Below, piece by piece: positions 44,462 to 55,320 of a DNA stretch of 64,000 nt. This DNA comes from Heterocephalus glaber (Eukaryota > Chordata > Mammalia > Rodentia > Bathyergidae). Within the stretch, counting starts at the first letter, position 1; every line of letters starts with the position of its first letter. The notes below the pieces were generated by a model, which saw only the letters and a program-made list of their open reading frames with translations, did not search any database and had not been told where the DNA came from. The translations under genes were made by a program, and so were the position numbers. The stretch covers positions 3,349,206 through 3,413,205 of the forward strand of contig NW_004624801.1 in the NCBI RefSeq assembly GCF_000247695.1. Reading direction: 5' to 3'.

Positions 44462-44468
44462 ACTCACC
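44462..44468 (-). other. Alternative splice donor for a second first exon
   Basis: Minus-strand CGCGG|GTGAGTG, a near-consensus donor with the intron beginning at 44467. It lies inside the same CpG island about 1 kb nearer the coding exon and is preceded by GC-rich, CpG-rich sequence. It could define an alternative 5' exon, or this and the 45519 donor could be competing choices. Only the motif is seen. Confidence 0.3.
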
Positions 44469-45519
44469 CGCGGGCGGCCAGGATCCCCAGCGAGCAGGGC
44501 AGATCCTGGGACACACTAGGTCGGGGGGCGGTTTTGTAACTCCGGCTGGGGGCGCTCGGAGGGGGCGGAGCCAGAAACGCGGATCGGAGCTCGACCGCCC
44601 AGAACCTGTGGTTAAATCATTAACCAGCCGCTCGCCGGTCGCGACCTCACCGTGAACACTGCGCCCCGGGAGCACCCGGCCCGCAGCCCTGCGCAAACCC
44701 GTCTCCTCGGTTCCGAAGCGGCCGGCAGCTCGGCTGGGCCCCACCCCGTCGACCGGAGCCTGAGCCTCTGGCGGCCTTGGCCTCCGAGTCTCCCCAGGAG
44801 GCGGGCGGGGCGGGGCGGGAGCCTGGCGCGAAGGGGAGGAAAGAGCGCGCGGGGCGGGGCGGGGGAGTGTTTGTTCCCTGGGCCATTCCCTTCCAGGCAG
44901 CGCCTTCCCCCCTTTCTCCTCAGGCCGGTGACACCGGGTGGCGTGTGCGGCAGTGGGTGTACAGCGCGAGAGCGCGTGTACACGCCTCTGTCACTACAGG
45001 CGAACAATCCGGTTGATTCATGGGGACTCTGGGAACGCACACCCCCCCTCGGGCGGGCTGCGCGCGGCCGGTTGTTCCGCCCCGGCCCACACCGACACAC
45101 ACCCCATTCCTGGGCAAGGGGGTGGACTTTAAATCCGCCTCGGTCCCCCACGAGAAGCTCCCTCGGCCAGAACGGCGATCTCAACCTGGGAAGGGGAAAT
45201 CGATCCCTGCCACGTTGCGCTGCGCATTCTGATGCTGCAAATCCCCAAGCCCCACTCTCCTGGGACACGGTGCGTGGCTCCGGGTCCCCGCACCCGAACC
45301 GCCCCACGGGCGCCCTCGCCCAGCCCCACCTCCCCGGCTGGGCGCGGCGAAGGCCGGCGAGCGCTGAGGACCCGCGGTCTGCGCGCCCTTGTCCCCGACG
45401 CGTGGCGGCCCCCACGCGGGCTCTCTCAATGCCCAACGCCCGCGAAGGGGTTCGAGCCCACCCAGGCCTCGCAGGGCGCGCGCGGCTGTCATGGCCAGAA
45501 GCGGGTGCCCGTCACCTAC

Positions 45520-45607
45520 CTCGGTTCGCAGAGTTCCGGGCGCGGGGTCGGCGCGGCCGTGCGCTCCCCTCGGTGGGCTCGGCGCCGCGGCCCGGCGGGC
45601 GGCCCAT
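45520..45607 (-). CDS. Putative upstream ORF, first-exon part (continues to 26257 in the coding exon)
   Basis: Minus-strand ATG at 45607-45605 in the context GACATGG (G at -3, G at +4). It stays open for 29 codons plus one base to the proposed donor. Joined to the acceptor at 26264 it gains two codons and then meets TGA at 26259-26257, giving a 31-codon upstream ORF that ends 104 nt before the main ATG. The peptide would be Arg/Pro-rich and resembles no known domain, so any role would be in translation control. Depends entirely on the inferred exon junction and start site. Confidence 0.35.
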
Positions 45608-45720
45608 GTCAGCGCGGCCGTGCGGCTCGCTCAGGCCTGGGGCTCTCGGGGCGGGGAGCCGGCGACACTCCCCTCGCAGGCTCCTCCCCGGCCCCCTCCC
45701 GCTCCCTCCGCGCTGCTGTC
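45520..45720 (-). other. CDC42EP4: Candidate non-coding first exon of CDC42EP4 (preferred donor)
   Basis: On the minus strand the sequence reads CGAG|GTAGGTG, with the intron starting at 45519, a good match to the donor consensus. The upstream end is a guess: the inverted CCAAT box at 45736-45740 and GC-rich DNA suggest initiation around 45.65-45.73 kb. Splicing to 26264 would remove an intron of about 19.3 kb. The exon would contain an ATG in a strong context (see upstream ORF). Confidence 0.5.
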
Positions 45721-46469
45721 GCGGCACCGCCGCAGCCAATGGCCGTCGCGAGCTTCAGTCCGGCCGCTCCGCCTCCACGGTTCAAATCTGAAAGCCTGAG
45801 CCTTTCCGAGCTCCGTGTGGGGCCCCTTGGGCGGGTCAGGCTTGGGGCGCCCCCTCTTCCAGCAGTCCGGTAGCGACCCTAACCCGGGGCCCCCGGGGTA
45901 GAAGTGTGTCTCCTTCGGAGGCCCTGCGAGAGCGACTCCCGGCTCTTCCCCGTTTTAAACAATCCCAAGAACCCAGGAACCCCAACCCGGGGGCCATTTT
46001 TCGTTCCCGCTCCCTCCCAGCCTTTTGCCCAAGTTTGCAGGCTTTGCCTCCCAAGTGTCCGCTGAGGCTCAGCTTTGCTCCAAGAACTTCAAGGGGGATA
46101 GACTCGGGAGTCCCAGAGCAGCAACCTGAGAGGCAGCCTCGGGCTTTTCTTCTTAGAGGAATAGTTTCCACTTGTGAACGTTCTTTACCGAAGCAATCGA
46201 TGCCGGCGGTGGAAATATTTAACACAAGTGGAGCCAACCTAGAAAGCTCCCTTGCCTCGGCAGCTCAAAGGAAGTGGGGGTGGAGGCGGTCGGGGCGCCA
46301 GCCTCCCTTTCCCCCAGCGTGGCAGCGGGGTCCCTCAGTCTTCTTCTAGCTTCCTCTGGAATCGACTTCATTCCCGCTCTCCCCCTGCCCCGAGAGCACC
46401 CAGCTCTCGAAATCAGCTGAGACAGCCCCGGCAGCCCGCAATGAAAATCAAATCCCACACTGGCCGCTG

Positions 46470-46550
46470 GGGACTTGAGGATGTAGCTCAAGGAGAAGGC
46501 ACCGAGGATCCGCGTTCTGTCCCCAGCCCACTACCAACAACAAAAAAATG
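46470..46550 (+). mobile_element. Old ID-related segment at the CpG-island edge
   Basis: GGGGACTTGAGGATGTAGCTC ... CCCCAGCCCACTACCAACAAC, strongly diverged. Confidence 0.5.
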
Positions 46551-47225
46551 TCAGAACTTGTCACTGGGACTGAAAAGTGGGCTTCAGAGCAACTTGGGAA
46601 CCAGAAATCCTGGTTTTCGGTGCTGGCTGCATTATCTTGGGAATGGCTTCCTTCTCCCAGGCCGGCCTAACCTGGCTTCCCTTCCGTACCGAAGGAGCAC
46701 GGAGACTTCACGGAGCCTTCCCCCAGGCTCAGCTGGAGGTTTGTGAAAGGGCTTTACCACGTAAAGCAGCGGACAAATGGCAGTTGCTGTCTTCAGGACC
46801 TGGGGCAGAACTCGGCGCGGGGGGGGGGGGCTTGCAAAGAGTACTGGAGGCATCGATTACTTGGAATTCCCAGCACTACCATCTGCCAGCTCACAGCTTC
46901 TCCATCAGCTCCCACATCTGTAAAGGGGAATAGCACCCCTCCACCATCCCACCCCCGGTGGGGCAAGTCCAATGAGATCCCTAACACAAACTGGGTGATG
47001 ATCTGCTGGGTGGGCACAGGTCCCCCAGACCTCAGCACGAGTCCGTGAATCCCAAGTGTTCAAAAACAAAACAAACCAAACAACTTTTGTGATTTTCTCC
47101 CTGACGTCTCCTTCTCCCTCCTCTCTTTCCTTCCATGTTTAATAAATGATTTGGGTTTTTTTTTTAAGGCTAGCTGTAACTTGATTCTTCCCCCGCATTT
47201 TTATTTTTAATTAATTAATTCTTGT
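46551..47225. other. Upstream intergenic, no gene recognised
   Basis: Contains a G11-12 run at 46819-46830 and a possible reversed MIR near 46890-46985. Confidence 0.35.
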
Positions 47226-47465
47226 GGTAATGAAAATTGCACCCAGGGTGTCTTCACACTGAGCCCTTTTATTCTGAGACAAGGTCTCAAAACACTGTCC
47301 AGGCTGGTTTGAACTTGTGACACCCCCACCCCAGATGAGGTCTCACTATGTATTCCAGGCTGGCCTTGAACTCACTATGTAGCCCAGGCTGGCCGCTAAC
47401 TCGAAGCAATCCTGTCTCAGCCTCCCAGGGCCTGGGATGACAGGTGTGCACCACTGTGCCTGCCT
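47226..47465 (-). mobile_element. B1-type SINE, compound
   Basis: Inverted; three successive B1-like phrases (CAGGCTGGTTTGAACTTG, CAGGCTGGCCTTGAACTCAC, CAGGCTGGCCGCTAACTCG) then AGCCTCCCAGGGCCTGGG. Confidence 0.85.
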
Positions 47466-48479
47466 CTTTTCTTCTGTACTATCGACCCACCCCAGGAGCC
47501 AGCTGTCCACTTCTAGTTGGGGAAAGCTGCACAGTGCCTCCTTCTCACTCTAGGGCAGACTCATTTTCCTACGTGTGATCTAGGGAAGAGACTAAAGTCC
47601 CCAGGCTGGCCATGGGCTTGGCCTTTTCTCACTTATTGATGCTACTGTAACTTCCTTTTCACAGGTTTGGCCTTCCAAATTAGGGTCCTTATCAATTAAA
47701 CACACCTTCAGGACAAAGTCTCCCGGTCCTTTAGTAAAGTCTCCACCCCTTATTCAAATCAAGTTTCCTTTCACAAATTTAACAGTAGTGGAGGTTTGCC
47801 TTTGGGGATGAGGAAAACAAAGCCCAAGCCCTGCCTTTAAGATGGTCCAGGTAGAAACCGACTGACTAGGGGAGGAGCTCAGTCGGTGTAGACAACATCC
47901 TAGCACACACGTGGGGAGATGAACTAAAGGAAACAGCTAATTTGCCCTGATGTTGGGAATCCCAAACCTATGGATTTCTCCCCTGAGAACTCACCAAACC
48001 TCAGTTTTGCTCCAATCTTTTAGGCTAGTCCTGTCTTTGAATAGAGGAAATTAACAAAATAAAGAACTGAAGGCTTGAATACCTACCTTGAAATTCCTGG
48101 CAAGTGCTAAGCCCCAGATTTGGGGAGGGATTTAAAGCCTTAAAAGTACCTTTGGTGTAACTTGACCTATAAGCCTTTAGGATTGGGTGTGTGTCTCTGC
48201 CTGTCTTGGTCTGCTGGTGCCTGCCTTTGGGACTCGGACTTGTGTGTTCTTGCAGCTGCCTGGGCCTGCCTCTCCCTACTGTGCCCCACACTCCACACAT
48301 ACCTACCAGTGTTTGTTAACATCAAGTTCTTGGTGTTTCGTTCATGTTATAGTCCCCACCCCCACCCCCAAGAAGGTTGACTAGGTTGGGTTAATCCCAC
48401 TTCCTGATAGAGAAGTTCTGGTCTGGTGCTTGCCACAAGATAAGACTTTGGGCATCTCTCTGTGTCTCTCGCTGTCTCT
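47466..48479. other. Upstream intergenic, no gene recognised
   Basis: Unique-looking. Confidence 0.3.
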
Positions 48480-48552
48480 GTGCTGGGAATCAAACCCATG
48501 GCCTCATGCAGGCTAGGTAAGAATTCTACCACTAGACTATAACTTTAGCCCC
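48480..48552 (-). mobile_element. Old ID-related SINE
   Basis: GTGCTGGGAATCAAACCCATGG ... CTACCACTAGACTATAACTTTAGCCC. Confidence 0.75.
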
Positions 48553-50079
48553 CATTTCCCTTTCAGAAATGAGCTGATCCCCAAGGCTTCTTTCCCTGGG
48601 AATACCTGTGCCTTCCCTTATCTATCTTGGGCTCCCCTACTGAGATGAGACAGGTGGTCCTGGAGCGGACACCTTAAGGCGTCCCCAGGGCTTGATCTCA
48701 GCAGGTGGAGCCTGGGTGACTTCAGCCAGGAAGGCCCTGGGCTACTTCACTCTTTTGGCTCAGGACAGAAGCTTTTTCACTCCTGGGTTCCTTGTTCTTG
48801 AGAACCCCCTGGAGCCCTAATATGGCCTGAGCTGATTTCTGTCCCTGGGAGGATCCCATGCTCCTGGCAGAGTGCCTGGGGCTGAGGGCAAGACCTGCTC
48901 CCCACTGTGGGGAGAAGTCCCACATCTGGGGCTCTTGTTCTGGCTCCAGGCTCATGAATTCTACCCCTTGAGGGAGTTACTACAGCATTTCAGGTCTCCA
49001 GAGAAGCCAGAGCACACAAGAGAGGAAGACAGGAAGATAGCACGTCTCCTCTAGGAGGTCCTTGGAGACAGAATGATGACCACTTCCTATTTGAATCTGT
49101 TGCATGGGCTGGCACATCTGTAGTTGGCAGATAAATGAATGAACAGAGTTCAGAGCCCACCTCCCTCCTTTATTCTGTTTGCAACCCAGTTTTAGGCTAA
49201 GCTCAGATCCTTTCCTCCAAGGGACAAGCTCTGCTGCTCACCTGCAGGCTCAGATGTGTGCCAGAATGGCAGTTCCCTGGAGCACCCAGCACGCATGGGC
49301 TCCAGGGTCTTGGAGACCACTGTCTCTGAGGCTTCCTGGATTGGAGAGATGCTGGGAACTTTCAGGGGGCAGGAGCTGACAGGACTGAGCGAGGCCCAAA
49401 GAAGGGATGAGCTGGGTTATGAGGTGGTAGCAGAGCACACAGGGCACGGAATTTACCAGAATCGCGTCCAGGTGTGGAAGTCATACTTACTAGTTGTGCA
49501 AACTTGAGGCTGTCACATCTGTAAAGGGGGCACAGTCAATCAGGAGGTTCTCAGTAGGGTGTAAGGAGAGCAAGCATGTGCTCTGTGATGATGCTTTGTG
49601 AACTGTCAAGTCCAGGGAAAGATCCCTGTTGCTACTATTATTATTGCTAAATCAAACTTTAGGTTTCTGGGCACTGTGATTCTCTCCATCTCTCTGCCTG
49701 AGAAAGGACAGAAGACACAGGCTCCCCACACCCCACTTAGGAGTCCCGTCTGCCGCTGAGCACCGTCATGTATTAACAGCCCCCTTGACACTGGGATGGG
49801 ACATTTCAAGGAAAGCAGGAGTTGATGCTACATTTCTTGTTGATCCAGGAGGGAGAAAAGAGTGAGCAAGAAAGAGACAGCCAAAGCTCTGGGCTTCTGA
49901 GAAAATTAACGTAAACTTCAACCAGACAGTAAGTCATGGGAGCAAAGCCCCTGGAAGGAATGTTCTGGGTGATACCAGGTTTCTGAATCCCAGAGCTTCA
50001 TCTGTCAGCGACCCCCGGAAAAGGGAGAAAGCCTGGTCTATTCAACAGGACCCTCCTCTTGGTGCTCAGAGGACAGCCT
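48553..50079. other. Upstream intergenic, no gene recognised
   Basis: Probable reversed MIR at about 49470-49620 (GTGCAAACTTGAGGCTGTCAC, CATCTGTAAAGGGGGC). The rest looks unique. Confidence 0.35.
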
Positions 50080-50163
50080 GGGCTCTATAATAAGTTCAAG
50101 GCCAGCCTGAACTACATAGTGAGATCCTGTCTCAAAAAACCAAAAACAAACAAACAAACAAAA
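50080..50163 (+). mobile_element. 5'-truncated B1 SINE
   Basis: CAAGGCCAGCCTGAACTACA, GTGAGATCCTGTCTCAAAAA and an (AAAC)n tail. Confidence 0.88.
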
Positions 50164-50385
50164 ATGTGGATAAGTCAAGTCAGAGCTACATGGGCACCAG
50201 CCAGTCTCAAATTAAGGGCCCAAGTTAGACTTCCTGGAGCAAGATTGGTCCCCAGCGTCCATCCTAGTGTAGAATGGGCTCTTCCCTGCTGGTATTTCCC
50301 AGAACTGAGCTAACAGTAAAGCATGAACAGCATTATCTGCTGGAGGCAGGCCTGGGCTGCTTTTTGTTTTGTTTTGTTTTGTTGT

Positions 50386-50455
50386 AGTACTGGGGATCAA
50401 GCTCAGGCCTCATGCATGCTAGGCAAGTGTTCTACTACTGAGCACACCCCTAGCA
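50386..50455 (-). mobile_element. Old ID-related SINE
   Basis: AGTACTGGGGATCAAGCTCAGG ... TACTACTGAGCACACCCCTAGC, inverted, with (GTTTT)n before it. Confidence 0.82.
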
Positions 50456-50699
50456 TTGAAGTCTGGATTTATGATAAGGACTTTGAGGGGCTTATCCAAA
50501 GGGGGCCTGGGCAGAAATGGGTGGAGACCCAGTTCTGGTAGAGAAAAGCCCCTGGTAGATGGCACCACTCCGGGCCTCCAGAGCATAGAAAGGATAGGAA
50601 GTAGAGAGAAAAAGGCAATTTTGTTTGAACCTAGAAAAAACTTTTTTTCTCCCAGCTCCATGGCAAATGTGACTTTAATAAGGAGCACTTAGAAAAGGC

Positions 50700-50905
50700 A
50701 GGGGCCACTTATGGAGTGCTTCATTTATTTATGGAGTACTTTACTAGATTTAGGAATGCTGCACCTCAGATCTAAAGAATAATTGCTATTGTTATTTCCA
50801 CTTTTCAGATTATAGATAGAGAAGAGTGAGTAATGTGCTCAAGATTACACAGCTGCTGAGTCCAGATCTCAAGCTAGGAGAGTCCAGAAAGCCAGCCTCT
50901 GACCA
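50700..50905 (+). mobile_element. MIR SINE
   Basis: TTATTTCCACTTTTCAGATTATAG, GTGCTCAAGATTACACAGC, GAGTCCAGATCTCAAGC: MIR core order. Confidence 0.75.
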
Positions 50906-50958
50906 CAAAGTCCGGAGCCCGAAGGACAGCAGGTTCTAGATGAAGCACGAGGGATCTT

Positions 50959-51058
50959 ATCTCAGTTTTCTTTTTTTTTTTTTTGGTACCAGGGATCGAA
51001 CTCGGGTCCTTCCACTTGTGAAACAGGCGGCAGAACCACTGAGCTAAATCATAGGCCC
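50959..51058 (-). mobile_element. ID SINE
   Basis: Inverted, GGTACCAGGGATCGAACTCG. Perfect 15-bp TSD AGCACGAGGGATCTT at 50944-50958 and 51059-51073. Confidence 0.96.
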
Positions 51059-51073
51059 AGCACGAGGGATCTT

Positions 51074-51690
51074 GTCACTATACTGAGTGTGGCCAGCAAG
51101 AGGGGACTGGGCATTGTCTTTACCAAGCAAGCAGACTCTTATCAACACAGAAGGTGCAATGCCATTCCAAGGAGATTCGCCCTGCTTCCGGGCACTTTTT
51201 AGAAGGCCACACTAATGGCTCAAATCACAACCTTTGCCAGTGTGCCCCACCCACCCACTCAATTAAATTGTTTCCTGGAGCTCAGTGCATGGCCCAGGGT
51301 GAAGAGAAGGATGGTTAGAGCTAAAGGTGTCACTCAGCATCCTCTCCAACCTATGTGATGTGACACCTCTGCCCAGATTTCTGAGCACTTAAAGAAGCAG
51401 CATCCTCAAAGCTGGAAGCTCTGGTGCCTTTGGTTGGGGCACTTCCTGCTTCTTCCCTCCCTTTGCAATGAGTCCCTGAGATTCCAGACCCTTGGGCTGG
51501 ACTTCTGATACCTTCGAATTTCTGCTTGATCCGAGCCTGTAGTGTTCCATCCCTGGGCCCAATGGGAGGCCCCTCTGGAAGAAAGAGGCCCTAAGAGACA
51601 GCTGTCCTGCCCTTCTATCTAGACAAATCAGCCCAGATTACCAACAAGACTGTGACCCAAGCCAATAGCTCCTCCTAATCCCACATACTC
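51074..51690. other. Upstream intergenic, no gene recognised
   Basis: Unique-looking. Confidence 0.3.
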
Positions 51691-51842
51691 TGTAGTACTA
51701 GGGATTGAACCCAGGACTTCACCTGACTTATATCCCCACACACCCTCCCCCGCTTTTTCCCCCAAGACAGAGTCTTGTTAAATCACTAAATTGCCTACTA
51801 AATTGCAATTCTTCTGCCTCAGAATTCTGAGATTAAAGGCGT
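51691..51842 (-). mobile_element. B1-dID SINE
   Basis: GTAGTACTAGGGATTGAACCC (ID side), AAGACAGAGTCTTGTTAAATC and CTGAGATTAAAGGCG (B1 side), inverted and decayed. Confidence 0.75.
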
Positions 51843-52018
51843 GAACTCAGGGCCTTTACACTGACCTACATCCCTGGATCTTTTTAAATTTTGTATTCGT
51901 TATTTTGTGACCAGTTCTTCCTAAGTTGCTGAATTGCCCAGGCTGGGCAAAACTTGAAATCCTCCTGCCTCAGCCTCCTAGATTGCATGGGTTACAGGTG
52001 TGCATCACCACACCTGGC
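51843..52018 (-). mobile_element. B1-dID SINE
   Basis: GAACTCAGGGCCTTTACACTG (ID side), TTGCCCAGGCTGGGCAAAAC and GGTTACAGGTGTGCATCACC (B1 side), inverted. Confidence 0.82.
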
Positions 52019-52534
52019 TCTGAGCCAATAGCTACAAAGAAAGGGCAAAAGGAGGAGGGCCTGACCTCTCTGTATCCTTCCTAGTCATGAGGAGAGAGAG
52101 GAAGAGGTACAGGAAAAGGTGTTTCTGAGCTTTGCATGATTGTCAAAGCTCATCATTGTGGCTACTGTTTGTTTTCTCCAGTTTTCAGTTTCCTCAGTGT
52201 TGTCTTGTGTGTATACGTGTGTATGTTTTGGTCCTAGGAAGCCTTTGAGACATAACAATAACTCATCCTAGTCTGATGTCAAGGCTAATTTACACATCGC
52301 AGCTTGATGGCTTCATGCTGCAGGATGCGAGCTTTCTTCATCCCCAAGCCCCCTGTCACCCCCATGGGCTAGTTGCTCTCCTGAAAGCAGTTGAAGTGGA
52401 AGGCCAAGGACATATTAGGTAAGCCAGCAGTGATGAGTCAGGGAGGACCTTGCCCAAGCCCAGCCCCCAGGGCCAGACCAGCAGGGATCCTGAGCAGCAA
52501 GTCAAATCCCAGTGAATGGCAATGCGCGTGTGCG

Positions 52535-52573
<39 letters not shown>

Positions 52574-52719
52574 CATCCAGCACAGCAAAACTTGGTCCAA
52601 GGACACTGAGAAGCATCAGAAGGAAAGGCCAGGACCAGGGTGCTTAGGGGCTTTGCAATTGAATCTACAATACACTAATGACACGGACATTTGCACAAAA
52701 AAAATCCTCCCTCCCTTTT
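52019..52719. other. Upstream intergenic, no gene recognised
   Basis: Contains the GT microsatellite. No exon supported. Confidence 0.3.
52529..52572. repeat. (GT)n microsatellite
   Basis: GCGTGT units turning into pure GT. Confidence 0.95.
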
Positions 52720-52882
52720 TGTGGTAGTAGGAATTGAATTGAATCCAGGGTCTTTGCACTGAGCTACAACCTCTGCCCTATTTTTTAGACTAAATTGCCC
52801 AGGTTGGGCTCGAACTTGTAGTTCTCTGTCCTCAGCCCTCCAGAGTTCTGGGATTATAGGCATGTGCCACCATCCCCCAGCT
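52720..52882 (-). mobile_element. B1-dID SINE
   Basis: GTAGTAGGAATTGAATTGAATCC (ID side), TTGCCCAGGTTGGGCTCGAAC and GGATTATAGGCATGTGCCACC (B1 side), inverted. Confidence 0.85.
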
Positions 52883-52905
52883 TACCTCCGTTTTGAAACA
52901 AAGTC

Positions 52906-52993
52906 TTTTTTTTTTTTTGGTACCGGGGATTGAACTTGGATCCTTGTGCTTGCGAGGCAGGTGGCGGAACCACTGAGCTAAATCCCTGGCCCT
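52906..52993 (-). mobile_element. ID SINE
   Basis: Inverted, GGTACCGGGGATTGAACTTG ... TTGCGAGGCAGGTGGCGG ... GAGCTAAATCCCTGGCCC. Confidence 0.94.
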
Positions 52994-54305
52994 CCTCCTT
53001 CTTTTTGAGCAAATAGTTTGACTATCAGGAGAAGGATATAATATTAGAGATCACTTAAGCTACATACTTTACAGAACAGAAAATAACATTTGAAGAGATG
53101 AAGTGATGTGCCCAAATACACGCAGACAGGTACTGTGGAGTCTGGAGTGAGACATGAGCTCTCCTATCCCCAGTGTAGTGCTTCTTTCCACTGCGTGGGG
53201 GTTTTCCAGTTGTTTTATTTGTGCAGAGCAGGGGATCCCCATCCCCCTCAAATGAAGCTGTACAAGATGTAAAACAAATCAGGGTGGTTGTGTTGTGTTT
53301 GGAGCAAGGGTCCCAGATTCCCATGGCTCTGCTCTTTTCAATGCATTTCTTGGAGTACCCCTGGGAGACCCTCAGGCTTCAGGATACTATCTGAAAATCA
53401 TGACACTAATCATGACAACAGGGAGCCCTCCACACGGGTCATTTTCCACAAGATGCTAGGCACAATTCTGAGAATTTTACATGGCCGTTTGATCTGCAGA
53501 GAGCCCTGTGACACCCCATACCAGTGAGACTGCAGGACTCTAAGCTTTGCAGAGCTTCCTGCTGTGTGTGTGTGTCTTGGCAAACAGTGTCTCTCAGAAT
53601 ATCATCTTTGCTAGTTGAGGGTGACTTCTTGTTCACATATCCCATTCCTGCCTGGATAATCCTGTCCTTCCACCTCACCTCATCTCCTTCCTGCTCCTTC
53701 TCCCCTTCCGATTTCACCACTATCTCTCCCTTTCCCAGAGGCCGCAGAGAAAGCCTTGCTCCAGACTGGGTGGATGTTTGGCTTTGCAGAACCCACAGGC
53801 AGACTTGATTGTCTTTTTCATTTTTATTTGTTTAATTTTCTGTGCTAGGATTTGAAGACTTGCTGCTGTTATCCAAACTGCTGGCTTGTATGTCAGAGGC
53901 AGCCTGAAGATATATTCTGTTTGACACACACAATGATTCAAGTCACTACTACCGTGAAACAAACTCTTACAAAAATAACCATTTTGTTATGCTTCTTGAT
54001 TCTATGGGCCTTGGGGATTTGGACAGTTCACAGAGAGAATGGCTTGTTTCTGGTTATGGAGGGTTTTAGCTGGGAAGACCCCAGGGGAAGAGGTGCCTCA
54101 GTGGTGAGGGGCTTGAATCATCTGAGCATCCACATTCACAGATCTGGTGGTAGATGTTGGCTGTCTCCTGAGATCTCAACTGAGCTGCTGGCCAGAACAC
54201 CTATCTTTGGGCTCTGTGGGATGTCTTGGGCTTCCTCACAAGATGACAGCCAAGTGCCAAGCAGGAGAATCTTAAGACACCAGGTGAAAACTCTATCATC
54301 TTTTA
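52994..54305. other. Upstream intergenic, no gene recognised
   Basis: Unique-looking. The 157-codon open stretch at 53852-54325 shows no family and runs into an LTR. Confidence 0.35.
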
Positions 54306-54343
54306 TGATTGTATTTGTTTCCTAGGGCTGCCACAACAAAGTA

Positions 54344-54655
54344 CTTTAATAAGACCCCAACTTATGAATGAGTTTTGTTCTGGGAGAACATTTGTAAGTA
54401 AGTTGGATTCCTTCATAAGTCCCACAAAGTGAATTTCATACAGTATATCTTTGACACAAATATACAACGCAAGGGATAAAAAACCCAGATACACCCACTG
54501 CACAGTATGTACACAGCAGCACAACTGTGACAACGTCTGGTAGACACCCGAGCTACCTCTGTGATTTGTTCATATCTACAAATGTTTGTAATGCGAAGTC
54601 TGTTCGTATCTGTGAAAAGTCACAACTCAAATGTTCACAGGTAGGGGGTTTATTG
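54344..54655. mobile_element. Tc1/mariner-type DNA transposon nested in MLT1
   Basis: 312 bp flanked by TA on both sides (54342-54343, 54656-54657) within otherwise continuous MLT1 sequence. Left end CTTTAATAAGACCCCAACTT and right end, read inverted, CAATAAACCCCCTACCTGTG are imperfect terminal inverted repeats. No transposase. Confidence 0.7.
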
Positions 54656-54840
54656 TACCACAGTGGTTTAAAACAGAAATGTACTGTCCTACAGTTCTGG
54701 AGGCCGCAGTGCAAACCCAAGGTGTCGGCGGGGTAGGCTCCTGCTGAGGCCAGTGAAGAAGGTTCCCTGCCTCTCTCTTGGCTTCTGATTGCCTCAGGCT
54801 TTCTTTGGTTGATGCAACACTCTAATCCTCCTAATCCTCC

Positions 54841-54893
54841 ATCTTTTCTTTCTTTTCTTTTCTTTTCTTTCTTTCTTTTCTTTTTTTTTTTTT
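54841..54893. repeat. (TTTC)n / poly-pyrimidine run
   Basis: CTTT units ending in a T-run that is the tail of the adjoining SINE. Confidence 0.9.
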
Positions 54894-55070
54894 TTGAGTT
54901 TTTTGGACAAAACCCAGGGCCTTTCACTGAGCTACATCTGTAGCCCTTTTTTCATTTTTTATTTTGATATAGGATCTCACTAAGTTGGCAAATTGCCCAG
55001 GCCGAGTTTGAATTTGTGATCTCTTCCTCCCAGTGCTGGGGTTATAGGCATGTACCACCATGCCTGGCTC
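54894..55070 (-). mobile_element. B1-dID SINE
   Basis: ACAAAACCCAGGGCCTTTCACTG (ID side), GATATAGGATCTCACTAAG and GGTTATAGGCATGTACCACC (B1 side), inverted. Confidence 0.85.
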
Positions 55071-55320
55071 AAGTTTCCCCTTTTTATGAGGACCCCAGTC
55101 ACACTGGACTAGGACCCGCCTCAGTCGCATCATCTTAACCTGATCATCTGTAAAGATTCTATTTGCAAATAGGGTCACATTCACAAGGGTAAGGACCACA
55201 TCATCTTTTGGGGCTGCAGAGGGATACAATTCAAGCCATAGCAACGACCTAGTCTTAGGAGCTACATGGCATCACCCCAGCACCTCCCCCAGGGTTCACG
55301 GACCCTACCTTCCCCAAACC

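Larger units (their letters stand above)
26265..45519 (-). other. CDC42EP4: CDC42EP4 first intron (about 19.3 kb, if the preferred donor is used)
   Basis: Defined by the donor GTAGGTG at 45519 and the acceptor CAG at 26265. It contains the repeats listed separately. 26.3-27.2, 29.1-30.9 and 39.2-43 kb are comparatively poor in young repeats and have no recognisable exon. Confidence 0.5.
43900..46400. promoter_or_regulatory. CpG-island promoter of CDC42EP4
   Basis: About 2.5 kb with high G+C and abundant CpG, densest at 44.45-45.85 kb, in a window otherwise poor in CpG. It contains consecutive GC boxes (GGGCGGGGCGGGG type) at about 44803-44821 and 44852-44867, further GGGCGG motifs near 43.93 kb, and an inverted CCAAT box (45736-45740 on plus). 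No clear TATA box, typical of a housekeeping-type promoter. Its position 18-19 kb upstream of the coding exon on the gene's own strand matches CDC42EP4 layout in other mammals as I recall it. Virtually repeat-free, apart from an old ID-like segment at its edge (about 46470). Confidence 0.8.
54306..55245 (-). mobile_element. MLT1-type LTR, reverse, with two nested insertions
   Basis: TTGTTTCCTAGGGCTGCCACAAC / GGTTTAAAACAGAAATGTACTG / TTCTGGAGGCCGCAGTGC / GATTCTATTTGCAAATAGGGTC follow a reversed MLT1. It is split by a DNA transposon (54344-54655) and a B1-dID (about 54894-55070). Confidence 0.8.

Noticed and set aside
44612..45436. 274-codon minus-strand open frame in the CpG island
   Set aside because: Same compositional effect; crosses both proposed splice regions and shows no domain.
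44652..45791. 379-codon plus-strand open frame in the CpG island
   Set aside because: Very GC-rich DNA lacks stop codons by chance. Composition is Arg/Pro/Ala/Gly/Ser-heavy, other frames are equally open, no domain is present, and it lies antisense to the inferred CDC42EP4 first exon.
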